From Rhizobium phaseoli (lineage in GTDB: Bacteria; Pseudomonadota; Alphaproteobacteria; Rhizobiales; Rhizobiaceae): a DNA stretch of 64,000 bases. The stretch spans positions 62,001-126,000 of the forward strand of contig NZ_WUFT01000012.1 of the NCBI RefSeq assembly GCF_010668805.1, in the 5' to 3' direction. This document shows positions 43,373-51,787 of the stretch, piece after piece (the stretch's first letter is position 1; each line of letters begins with the position of its first letter). The notes beneath the pieces were generated by a model. The model saw only the letters and a list, made by a program, of their open reading frames with translations. It ran no database searches and had not been told where the DNA came from. Both the position numbers and the translations under genes were made by a program.

Positions 43373-44410
43373 TCAGCCCGTCAGCGTGAAAGCATCGCTT
43401 TCGCCGGGAACAAGTTCCAGCGGCCAGATCCGGCTGCGGGCTCCTTGCGGATAATGCTCGGCATAGGTCGGCATGGTGGCGAGCAGGGTTTCGCCGAGCT
43501 GGGCGCCGAGATCGCGCAGCGACATCCGGAAGGAGGTCAGCGACGGCTGCAGGAAATGCGTGCGCGGCTCCTCGCGGAAACCGACGACGGCGAGGTCGCG
43601 GCCGGGAACGATGCCGGCCTCGGCAAGCCGCCGGTAGAGACCGATCGCCATCAGTTCGTGGATCAGGATGATCGCCGTCGGCCGCTCTTTAATCATCAGC
43701 AGTTCGTGCCCAGCCTGATAACCGCCTTGTTCGCTCGACTTGACCCGGATAACGAGGGCCGGGTCGAAGGCAATACCGTGGCGTTTCAGCGCCTGGCGGT
43801 AACTGTCGAGGAAGATATAGCCGAGATTAATGTCGGAAGAGGGGGCCGCCACCGCGATCCGCCGGTGACCCTTGGCGACCAGCCGGTCGACGCCGCGCGC
43901 CGCCACGCCTTCGAAATCAAGATCCATCCACGTATAGCTGCCGCCGGAGGCGCTGCGGCCGAGCGCCACAAATGGGATTCGGACCTTTTCCAACAGTTCG
44001 ATGCGCCGGTCGGTGCGTCGGGTCGCTGAAATGATCATCGCGTCGACAAGGCGGCGCGCCACCATGCGCTTTAAATATTCGTGCGGATCCTCGTCATCGG
44101 GGCAGGGCAGCATGACCAGATCGAGCTTGTGACGGGAAAAGACGCTCTGCAGCCCGTCGGTGACACCGAGGAAGAAGTCATCGCTGTTTTCGACCGTCTC
44201 GCGGCTGACCTCAAGCATCAGCCCGATGACGTTGGTCATGCCCTGGCGGAGGCTGCGGCCCGACTGGTTGGCGACGTAACCGAGCTCCTCGGCAGCAGCG
44301 AGCACGCGCCGGCGCGTTTCTTCGTTGACGTCGGGCTTGCCGTTCAGCGCACGGGACACGGTGCCGATCGAAATGTCGAGATGCTCGGCGAGCTGGCGAA
44401 TTCCCTTCAT
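43373..44410 (-). CDS. LacI-family transcriptional regulator
   Basis: The 345-residue protein begins MKGIRQLAEHLDISIGTVSRALNGKPDVNEETRRRV, a canonical LacI helix-turn-helix with hinge (RSLRQGMTNVIGLML), followed by a sugar-binding-like domain (60-340, FFLGVTDGLQSV, AMIISATRRTD, VVGFREEPRTHFLQPSLTSFRM). ATG 44410 is the family start. It is convergent with the MFS gene 7 bp away, so the pair may form one catabolic module. Confidence 0.88.
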   Translation of the reverse strand: MKGIRQLAEHLDISIGTVSRALNGKPDVNEETRRRVLAAAEELGYVANQSGRSLRQGMTNVIGLMLEVSRETVENSDDFFLGVTDGLQSVFSRHKLDLVMLPCPDDEDPHEYLKRMVARRLVDAMIISATRRTDRRIELLEKVRIPFVALGRSASGGSYTWMDLDFEGVAARGVDRLVAKGHRRIAVAAPSSDINLGYIFLDSYRQALKRHGIAFDPALVIRVKSSEQGGYQAGHELLMIKERPTAIILIHELMAIGLYRRLAEAGIVPGRDLAVVGFREEPRTHFLQPSLTSFRMSLRDLGAQLGETLLATMPTYAEHYPQGARSRIWPLELVPGESDAFTLTG

Positions 44411-44761
44411 CGTTATCGATCTTCCTCCCCGTTCAGCGCCGCGCGTCACAACCCTTCTTGCCACAGGACAGCGCCTGCGAAAAGCCGTGGTAGAGGTTGC
44501 GGTTGATGACCGGTTTGGGATTGACGCGCTTGATCGAAGAGGACTGGGCGTTGGTACCCCGTTGGCGTCGAATGCTGACCCTCACCCTAACGCAACCGGG
44601 GTCGAACCGCTGGTCTCGACCCCGGTCGGTGGCGGCAGCCGGATGAGGGGCTCTCTCCCGGCAGGCAAGTCATTGATATTAAAACAAGAAAGCCGAAGCT
44701 ACGGACCGCAGCCTCGGCTGACGTTTGAGCGGTACTGACGACCACTGCAAAATGCCCAGGC
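44411..44761. other. 351-bp spacer with a degenerate repeat and a GC-rich hairpin
   Basis: No convincing gene. ACCGGGGTCGA (44595-44605) pairs perfectly with TCGACCCCGGT (44616-44626). Flanking CCCTCACCCTAACG and GGATGAGGGGCTCTCTCCC look like a worn copy of the rhizobial CTTCTCCCC repeat seen at 47152. The LacI promoter must lie near 44411-44450. Confidence 0.5.
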
Positions 44762-45085
44762 CTATTCGCAGACCCGGACGGTTTCGGCGTGGTAGCCGCC
44801 GTCATAGCGGTTGCGCACGTCCCGGTCCTCATACCAGCATCTCGGCTGGGGTTCGACATAACGGGGGCTCTCGACATAACGAGGGCCTTCATCAACGTAG
44901 CGAGGGCCACCGCCATTGACGAGTGCGCCGCCGATCAGACCGCCGACGACACCCGCGGCAACGCCGCCGGCGATGATGCGGCCGGTATTATCGTGATGAT
45001 GATGGTGGTCACGCGCGGCAGCAGGCTGAATAGCCGATCCAACAAGGGCCGTCGCGATCAACAGGCTGCTAATAATTCTCTTCAT
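44762..45085 (-). CDS. Small exported glycine-zipper protein with His-rich segment
   Basis: A 107-residue protein with a signal peptide (1-24, cut after AAA), then a His-rich stretch DHHHHHDN, a glycine-zipper-like hydrophobic stretch (IIAGGVAAGVVGGLIGGALV, 37-56) and a tail of PRYVE repeats with two cysteines (CWYEDR...VRVCE). Relatives in rhizobia are called glycine zipper or hypothetical exported proteins. GAGGAGA before the ATG supports expression. Envelope location is likely; function unknown, and metal binding by the His run is speculative. Confidence 0.7.
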   Translation of the reverse strand: MKRIISSLLIATALVGSAIQPAAARDHHHHHDNTGRIIAGGVAAGVVGGLIGGALVNGGGPRYVDEGPRYVESPRYVEPQPRCWYEDRDVRNRYDGGYHAETVRVCE

Positions 45086-45197
45086 GTCATTCTCCTCAGT
45101 GGCACTCGTCCCCCGATAAGAGAGAAATGCGGCAGCAAATCGTTTGTTCGATCAATCTTTGCGACAGGCGTTAATTGATGCCATTTTCCCCCGTGGG

Positions 45198-47096
45198 TCA
45201 GGTCGCCGACTGCGTCGCCGTCGTCTCTTCCAGGACGTCTTCGGGAATATCGTCGAAGGAGGAGTAATTGAGGTTATAGAGCTTGGAATAGAGTTTGCCG
45301 TTTTTCATCAGCTGGCGGTGGTTGCCGCTCTCGATGATTTCGCCGTTCTGCAGCACGATGATGCGGTCAGCTTCGCGGATGGTCGCCAGGCGGTGGGCGA
45401 TGACGAGGCCGGTGCGATTTTCGAGCAGCTTCACCAGCGCCTTCTGGATCAGCATCTCGGTGTAGCTGTCGATATTGGCGGTCGCCTCATCGAGGACGAG
45501 GATCTTCGCGTCCGCCACAAGCGCGCGGGCAAAGCTCAAAAGCTGGCGCTGGCCGAGCGAAAGATTGCCGCCGCGCTCGCCGAGGATGCTGTCGTAACCA
45601 TCGGGCAGGCGCATGACGAATTCATGCGCGCCGACGGCTTTCGCCGCCTCGATCACCTGTTCGCGCGTCGCTTCCGCCTTGTGGTAGCGGATGTTTTCGA
45701 AGACGGTGCCGGTGAAGAGGAAGGGTTCCTGCAGCACCATGGCGATCTGGGCTCCAAGTGAATCCTGCGTCAGGTCACGCACATCGTGGCCGCCGACCAG
45801 CACCTGGCCCTGCTGCACGTCGTAGAAGCGGTGGATCAGCGACATGCAGCTTGATTTGCCGGAACCGGTCGGTCCGACCAGCGCCACCGTCTCGCCGGGA
45901 TTGACCTTGAAACTCACATGTTTCAGCACCGGATGTTTCGGATTGTAGCCGAAGACGACGTCGTTGAATTCGACCGAGCCGTCCATATCGCGCGACAGCG
46001 CTTTGGCATTCGGCGCGTCTTTGATATCAACAGGCACGTCGAGCACCTCGGTCAGCCGCTGGCCGGAGGCCATGGCGCGCTGCATAACCGAATATTGCAG
46101 CGTCAGCGAACGGATCGGGTCGAAGAAGCGCTGGATGTAAAACAGGAAGGCGACGAGAACGCCGACATCGAGCGCCTGGTTGAGAACGCGGGCGCCGCCG
46201 ACGACGATGACGAGCGCCATCGCGACGCCGGTCAGGCTGTCGACGATCGGCACCATCACCTGCGCATAACGCGCCGCCGTCAGATGTGTTCTGAGGTTCG
46301 CATGCGCCTTGTCGTCGTAAAGCGTGAAGTTGACACCTTGCCGGTCCATACTCTGGACGGCGCGCACCCCGTGGATGGCTTCGGCAAGGGCACCGTTGGC
46401 CACCGAATTGGTCTCGTGCGCGGCCATGAAGGATTTGCGGGCGAGCGGCAGCCAGAACAGCCGGACGATGAACAGCACCGGCAGCACCGAAAGCGTCAGC
46501 AGCCCCAGCTTGAAATCGAGATAGAGCATGACGAAGACGATGCCGAAGAGCAGCACGATGTCGCCGACCGAGAGAACCGAGGTTTCGAGGAATTCCTGCA
46601 TCGAGTTGACGTCACCCTGCAGGCGCGACATCAGCCGGCCCACCTCGGTCTTGTCCATGAAGGAGAGCGAAACGCGCTGCAGATGCGAAAACATCGCCCG
46701 GCGGATATCGAAGAGCACGTCTTCCGCCACGCCGCCGACCAGCGTCTCCTGCGCGTAGCTTGCCGCATAGTTGATTGATATGGCGATCGCGAAGGCGCCG
46801 ATCGACCAGAGCAAGGCCGAAGAGTTGCCGCCCGGCGACATGCCGTGGTCGATGGCATAGCGGATGATCAGCGGGATCAGCAGCTGCATCATCGTGAAGG
46901 TCAGGACGGCGACGACCGAGAAGAGGACTTGGCGGCGATAGGGACGCACGAAAGCCCAGATACGCTTGACGATATTGCCGTCGAAGGCCTTGCCGAACAT
47001 CTCCTCCTCGACGCGATGCGAGCCGACCACCGCCCGCGGCGGGCGGCGCCCATCCTCGCGAACGTCAGAACGCTCGGTTTCCAGTTCCTCGGCCAT
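45198..47096 (-). CDS. ABC exporter half, permease fused to ATPase (second gene of a heterodimer)
   Basis: A 632-residue type IV exporter half: six membrane segments (about 45-330), then the ATPase domain with Walker A GPTGSGKSS, Walker B ILVLDEATANID (catalytic Glu kept), switch His in VIAHRLATIR, and a deviating signature LSLGQRQ instead of LSGGQ. That pattern, with the complementary change in the adjacent ABC gene, suggests a heterodimer with one weak ATP site. ATG 47096 is the likely start. The substrate is probably a lipid or a drug. Confidence 0.88.
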   Translation of the reverse strand: MAEELETERSDVREDGRRPPRAVVGSHRVEEEMFGKAFDGNIVKRIWAFVRPYRRQVLFSVVAVLTFTMMQLLIPLIIRYAIDHGMSPGGNSSALLWSIGAFAIAISINYAASYAQETLVGGVAEDVLFDIRRAMFSHLQRVSLSFMDKTEVGRLMSRLQGDVNSMQEFLETSVLSVGDIVLLFGIVFVMLYLDFKLGLLTLSVLPVLFIVRLFWLPLARKSFMAAHETNSVANGALAEAIHGVRAVQSMDRQGVNFTLYDDKAHANLRTHLTAARYAQVMVPIVDSLTGVAMALVIVVGGARVLNQALDVGVLVAFLFYIQRFFDPIRSLTLQYSVMQRAMASGQRLTEVLDVPVDIKDAPNAKALSRDMDGSVEFNDVVFGYNPKHPVLKHVSFKVNPGETVALVGPTGSGKSSCMSLIHRFYDVQQGQVLVGGHDVRDLTQDSLGAQIAMVLQEPFLFTGTVFENIRYHKAEATREQVIEAAKAVGAHEFVMRLPDGYDSILGERGGNLSLGQRQLLSFARALVADAKILVLDEATANIDSYTEMLIQKALVKLLENRTGLVIAHRLATIREADRIIVLQNGEIIESGNHRQLMKNGKLYSKLYNLNYSSFDDIPEDVLEETTATQSAT

Positions 47097-47151
47097 CTCG
47101 TTCCTCCTGCGGCCATCACTTGGGGTGGTCCGCGCGTGAATTCTTTGTCCG

Positions 47152-47308
47152 CTTCTCCCCAGCGGGGAGAAGGTGCCCGAAGGGCGGATGAGGGGGCCAC
47201 ACGGCACGCCCTATTTGCCCTTCGCTTCCGCTCAGCACACTCGTCGCCACCGCGCCGCGCCCCCTCATCGCCTCGTCTTGCTCGGCACTTCTCCCCGATG
47301 GGGAGAAG
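47152..47308. repeat. Palindromic rhizobial repeat between the two ABC genes
   Basis: CTTCTCCCC-AGC-GGGGAGAAG (47152-47172) and CTTCTCCCC-GAT-GGGGAGAAG (47288-47308) bracket a stretch that itself contains GATGAGGGGGC and GCCCCCTCATC-like arms, so the whole is roughly palindromic. This is a common intergenic repeat of rhizobia. It ends 8 bp from the stop of the upstream ABC gene and may affect mRNA of the downstream one. Confidence 0.8.
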
Positions 47309-47315
47309 AGGGGAG

Positions 47316-49169
47316 TTAGGCGCTCAGCACCTCGTCGCCCGGCCGGACCTGCAGGTCGTAGAGCGCCTTGTAGCGCCCGCCGAGCGACAGCAGCGCCTGA
47401 TGTGTTCCGCGCTCGACGATCCGGCCGTCTTCGACGAACAGGATCTGGTCGGCATGCATCAGCGAACTCAGGCGATGGGCGACGATGATCGTCACCCGGT
47501 CGGCGGCATAGCGGCGCATGGCGCTGCGGATGCGCTGCTCGGTGGCCGCGTCGATCGCCGCCGTCGAATCGTCGAACACCATCACCGCCGGCTTCAGCAT
47601 CAGCGCCCGGGCGATCGACAGACGTTGCCGCTGGCCGCCGGACAGCGAAACCCCGCGCTCGCCGACGACGGTGTCGTAGCCGGTGGGCAGGCCGAGCACA
47701 TAATTGTGCAGCTGGGCGCTTTCGCTGGCGCGTTCGATGCGGCCTTCCTTTGCCCAGGGGTCGCCATAGGCGATGTTGTTTTCGATCGTCGTCGTGAACA
47801 GGAAGGAATCCTGCTGCACGACGGCAACCGCCCGGCGCAGCGATTGCAGCGTCGCCTTGCGGATATCCTGGCCGTCGATGGTGATCTTGCCGCCGCTAAC
47901 GTCGTAGAAGCGGGGAATGAGATGGGCGATCGTCGACTTGCCGCTGCCGGGAGGCCCGACGATGCCGATCGTCTGGCCGCGCCTGGCTTCGAAGGAGACA
48001 TCGTGGAGCACGGTGCGTTTTTCCGAGCCGGGATAGGCGAAGCTGACATTCTCGAAGCGCAGCACGCCGTCGGTCACCGCCAATTCCCTGGCATCCGGTG
48101 CGTCCTTGATCGCGATGTCGAGGTCGAGCAGGCTGAAGAGGCGTGAGCCGCAGGTGGAAGCGCGGGCAAAGGCATTGACCATCAGGCCGAGCTGGCGCAC
48201 CGGCATCTGCAAAATGGTCATGAAGGTCAGGAAGGAGGCGAGCGTGCCGACAGTGATCTCGCCCGAGGTCACCTTGCCGCCGCCGACAAAGAGCACGAGG
48301 CCCATCGCCAGGAAGAAGGAGAAGGTCATGGCGCTGGTATTGAGGACGCGGATGCCGACGCGTTGATGCGCGAGCGCCAATGCATTCTTCGAGGCCGCCT
48401 CGAATTTCGACAGCTCGTGATCCTGTGCGGCAAAGGCGCGCACGACGCGGATGCCGCCGAGATTTTCCTCCATGATGCGGGTCAGAACCGACAGCCGCTC
48501 CTGCAGGTCGAGCCAGGTGGCCCGCAGCCTGAGCTGCGTCGCCGACGAGCGCCAGCCGACGAAGGGCACGAAGGAGAGCGCCAGCAGGCCGAGCACTATA
48601 TCTGTCGACAGCAGCATATAGGCGCCGATGCCAATCAGGATCGACAGCAGGATCATCCTGACGAGTGCCGTGGAAAAATACATCCGCACCCCTTCGAGAT
48701 CGAGCAGGCCGATGGTGATCAGGTCGCCGGAATGTACGGTGTCATGGAAGCTGAAGGAGAGCCGCTGGATCTTCTCATAGCAGGCGAGCCGCAATTCGTA
48801 GCCGATGTGATGGCCGACGGCTTCGCTGTAATAGTTCTGGACCATGGTGAAGAGGCCGCGCAGCACGCTGGCGCCGAGCAGGAGCAGCGCCGTGGTCAAA
48901 AGCGCGTCCTGCGCCGCTTGGCCCGCCGCGCCACCGCTCATCGCCATCTGTGTGTGGTCGACCGCCTGGCCGAGAAGGCGGGGGATCATCAGCTGGAAGG
49001 TGGAAGCGACCAGCGTGGCGCCGATCGCAAAGCCGGATTGCCAGGGGTGGCGGAAGGCCATCATGGTGATACGCACCAATGTGAAGAGGCCTCGGCCCCA
49101 GCCTGCCGCAGTTGCAAGCGCCATCGAAGCCGAAGGCTTCGTCGCGCGTGTTAACGCATCGCTGCTCAC
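47316..49169 (-). CDS. ABC exporter half, permease fused to ATPase (first gene of a heterodimer)
   Basis: About 617 residues. Six membrane segments are followed by an ATPase domain with Walker A GPPGSGKST, a consensus signature VSLSGGQRQRLS, switch His IVAHRLSSL, and Walker B VMVFDDSTAAID, in which Asp replaces the catalytic Glu. The partner gene has the opposite defect, so the pair probably forms a heterodimer like BmrCD or TM287/288. The start is uncertain: GTG 49169 is used (weak GGA upstream); ATG 49124 or TTG 49277 are alternatives. Confidence 0.85.
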   Translation of the reverse strand: MSSDALTRATKPSASMALATAAGWGRGLFTLVRITMMAFRHPWQSGFAIGATLVASTFQLMIPRLLGQAVDHTQMAMSGGAAGQAAQDALLTTALLLLGASVLRGLFTMVQNYYSEAVGHHIGYELRLACYEKIQRLSFSFHDTVHSGDLITIGLLDLEGVRMYFSTALVRMILLSILIGIGAYMLLSTDIVLGLLALSFVPFVGWRSSATQLRLRATWLDLQERLSVLTRIMEENLGGIRVVRAFAAQDHELSKFEAASKNALALAHQRVGIRVLNTSAMTFSFFLAMGLVLFVGGGKVTSGEITVGTLASFLTFMTILQMPVRQLGLMVNAFARASTCGSRLFSLLDLDIAIKDAPDARELAVTDGVLRFENVSFAYPGSEKRTVLHDVSFEARRGQTIGIVGPPGSGKSTIAHLIPRFYDVSGGKITIDGQDIRKATLQSLRRAVAVVQQDSFLFTTTIENNIAYGDPWAKEGRIERASESAQLHNYVLGLPTGYDTVVGERGVSLSGGQRQRLSIARALMLKPAVMVFDDSTAAIDAATEQRIRSAMRRYAADRVTIIVAHRLSSLMHADQILFVEDGRIVERGTHQALLSLGGRYKALYDLQVRPGDEVLSA

Positions 49170-49401
49170 GGTATTTTTTCCAATAGATGTGTGGTCGGAC
49201 GCTGGCCCGAAAAGACGGCAAATCCATGAAGGGATTGATTGCACCTTCACTTTTGCCGATTCCAATTGGGGGTTCAAGTAAAGAATTCACCAACTGGTTA
49301 TTTTTACGTGAGGTCTCCTCGCGCGCCGGCGGGAACAATCGCCGCGTGGGTTGGTTGCTGCAGGCAAAACCCTATCGGGCAACCGTTACCGGAGAAAAAC
49401 C

Positions 49402-50019
49402 ATGCCGCTGAAAGCCCTCGCTCTTAACGCCACACTGAAGACCAGCGATGCCAAGGAGGCGTCTTCGACCGGCCGGATGATCGCTCTCATCGACAAGGCG
49501 CTGTCGGCCTATGACGTCAAGACCGAAGTGCTCCGGCTTGCCGATTTCAACGTCAAGCCAGGCGTCACCTCCGACGAAGGCGCAGGCGATGACTGGCCTG
49601 ATATCCGCGCCAAGGTGCTTGCCGCCGATATCCTGCTGATGGCGACGCCGATCTGGCTCGGCCAGCCCTCCAGCGTCTGCAAGCGGGCGCTGGAGCGTAT
49701 GGATGCCTTCCTCGACGAGACCGACGATCAGGGCCGCATGGTTTCCTATGGCAGGGTCGCGGCCGTTGCCGTCGTCGGCAATGAGGACGGCGCCCATCAT
49801 GTGTCGGCCGAGCTTTTCCAGGCGCTGAACGATGTCGGCTTCACCATTCCGGCCAGCGCCGTCGCCTATTGGGTCGGCGAGGCGATGGGTTCCACCAATT
49901 TCGTCGACCTCGACAAGGTTCCGAAGGTGGTGACGACAGCCGTCGACATGCTGGCGCGCAACACCGCGCATCTGGCCGGCCTGCTGAAGGCGAAGCAATA
50001 TCCGGGCGAGGGTGACTGA
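49402..50019 (+). CDS. NADPH-dependent FMN reductase / flavodoxin-like oxidoreductase
   Basis: The 205-residue flavoprotein has the flavodoxin-like fold: ALALNATLKTS (phosphate loop, N terminus), LMATPIWLGQPSSVCKRALERMD and VAVVGNEDGAHHVSAELFQ. It likely uses NAD(P)H to reduce quinones or other small acceptors with FMN. The ATG at 49402 follows GGAG by about 9 nt. It is divergent from the ABC operon. Substrate unknown. Confidence 0.82.
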   Translation: MPLKALALNATLKTSDAKEASSTGRMIALIDKALSAYDVKTEVLRLADFNVKPGVTSDEGAGDDWPDIRAKVLAADILLMATPIWLGQPSSVCKRALERMDAFLDETDDQGRMVSYGRVAAVAVVGNEDGAHHVSAELFQALNDVGFTIPASAVAYWVGEAMGSTNFVDLDKVPKVVTTAVDMLARNTAHLAGLLKAKQYPGEGD

Positions 50020-50311
50020 AGCGCACCGCATCGACGTTCTAAACCAACTTATCTTTCAATGGCTTGAATTGCCGTGGCAATAAACCTCTTGCCATGTCCG
50101 CTTTTTAGCGCTTTCATACACGACTAGTTTAATAGACTATAGACAAGCGTGATTGTTCCGCTTGTGCATGTCCGGGGCTTCCGGCTCGGACCTCAATCCT
50201 GCGGCAGCTGTCGTGAATGGCCGCATGAACCTCATCAACGCATGATCCGCTGTTTTATGCGTTGAAACCTCGATCGACCCACGGTGCGGATGAAACCGCA
50301 AAGGAGTTGCG
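50020..50311. other. 292-bp spacer without a clear gene
   Basis: Moderately AT-rich. ATTGCC-GT-GGCAAT (50068-50081) is a short inverted repeat, and the stretch near 50127-50150 (tttaatagactatagac) could hold a promoter. Nothing else was recognised. Confidence 0.4.
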
Positions 50312-51718
50312 ATGACGGTTCAGGGACTTTTTTCGGCGCGCGCCAATGCGGCGGCGCAGATATCGGCGGTGCCGCGTATCGCCATCGTCGGGCGCGGTTT
50401 TTCCGGGATGATGACGGCGATCGCGCTGATGAAGACGCTGCGCGCGCCGTTCCATCTGCAGCTGTTCGATCCGAATTCGTCGGTCAGCGGCGGGCAGGCG
50501 CTGGCGTCAGTGCGCGCCTCGACGATCCTCAACACCCGCGTGCGCGATCTCTCGGTCTCGGTCGGCGACAGCGACGATTTCAATGATTGGCTCTGCAGCA
50601 ACGCCGCCTTTCGCGCCGCCGTGCCGGCCGCCATTCCCGGTTTCAGGCAGATCTTCGTGCCGAAGGAAATCTTCAGCGATTATGTCTACCAGCGGTTTTC
50701 GGAAGCGCTTGCCGCGCGCAGAGACATTACCGTCCAGGTCTGCAACGATCCGGTGGTGGCGATCCGCAGAAGCCACGGCAACCGTTTCCTGCTCGAAAGC
50801 GCCAATCCCGCAAATCCGCTGTTCGATACCGTGATGCTGGCCACCGGCTACGGCCTGAACGATCAGGATACCGGCGTTGAGGAGGTTTCGCCGGTGAGGG
50901 CCCAGCGCCTCCTGGCACGGCCGCATGCGGTGCTGCTCGGCAGCGGCATCCGCGTCGTCGACCAGTTGCTGCAGCTGCGCGATGCCGGTTATGCCGGCCA
51001 GGTGACGGTCATTTCCCGGCGCGGCTTCCTGCCCCAGAGCCATACGCCGAATTCCGCCGATCCGCTGTTCCCCGCCGAAGCGCTGCCCGAGAGCCTGCCG
51101 GAGATCGTGCGCTTCATCCGCCAGGCCTGTCGCGAGGCGGAGGATGAGGGCCGAAGCTGGCAATCGGTGATGAACGGGCTCAGGAAACATGCCCGCTCGC
51201 TCTGGCGCTCGCTGCCGGCACGCGACAAACATCAGTTCAACCGGCATTTAAGGGCGATCTACGACAGCCATCGCAACCGCCTGCCGGAGGCGATGCACCT
51301 GCGCCTGAAACGCGAGCTTGCCGAGGGCCGCACGGTGCTGCGCCGCGGGCGGGCCGGCCGCCGGGGCCTGAGCGGCCTGTTCTTCACGCCAGCCGGTTCC
51401 TCTGTCGAAGAGGTCATCCATGCCGAGCGCATCATCGATTGCCGCTGTCAGGCGCCGGATCTTTCGGCGCCGCTGATTGAGAGCCTGTTTTCCGCCGGCC
51501 TCGCCATGCCCGACGAACTCTCGCTTGGGCTGGCGGTCAATGCGCGCGGCGAGCCCTTCCTCGAGGACGGTTCGACCGTCGCCGGGCTCTTTGCCGTCGG
51601 CCCCCTCGGCCTCGGCAGCCTGCCCGATATCGATCTGGTGCCGGAGATCGTCTCGCAGGCCTACGCCGCTGCCGAGAGTGTCGGCGCGCAATTCTATCCG
51701 CAGGTCAAGGCCGTTTGA
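50312..51718 (+). CDS. FAD/NAD(P)-binding protein (YdhS-like)
   Basis: A 468-residue flavoprotein with the dinucleotide motif IAIVGRGFSGMMTAIAL at about 22-38, FDPNSSVSGGQALASVRASTILN, a second nucleotide motif near 205 (AVLLGSGIRVVDQLLQL) and a C-terminal FAVGPLGLGSLPDIDLVPEI closing the FAD site. It belongs to a family of uncharacterised FAD-NAD(P)-binding proteins. AAAGGAG lies before the ATG. It is followed 69 bp later by a sensor kinase on the same strand; a functional link is not shown. Confidence 0.85.
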   Translation: MTVQGLFSARANAAAQISAVPRIAIVGRGFSGMMTAIALMKTLRAPFHLQLFDPNSSVSGGQALASVRASTILNTRVRDLSVSVGDSDDFNDWLCSNAAFRAAVPAAIPGFRQIFVPKEIFSDYVYQRFSEALAARRDITVQVCNDPVVAIRRSHGNRFLLESANPANPLFDTVMLATGYGLNDQDTGVEEVSPVRAQRLLARPHAVLLGSGIRVVDQLLQLRDAGYAGQVTVISRRGFLPQSHTPNSADPLFPAEALPESLPEIVRFIRQACREAEDEGRSWQSVMNGLRKHARSLWRSLPARDKHQFNRHLRAIYDSHRNRLPEAMHLRLKRELAEGRTVLRRGRAGRRGLSGLFFTPAGSSVEEVIHAERIIDCRCQAPDLSAPLIESLFSAGLAMPDELSLGLAVNARGEPFLEDGSTVAGLFAVGPLGLGSLPDIDLVPEIVSQAYAAAESVGAQFYPQVKAV

Positions 51719-51787
51719 ATATTCGAGGTGCTTCGGAACCATCCGGCCCCCACTGCGTTATATAGCGCTGGTGAGTAAGAGGGGCAG

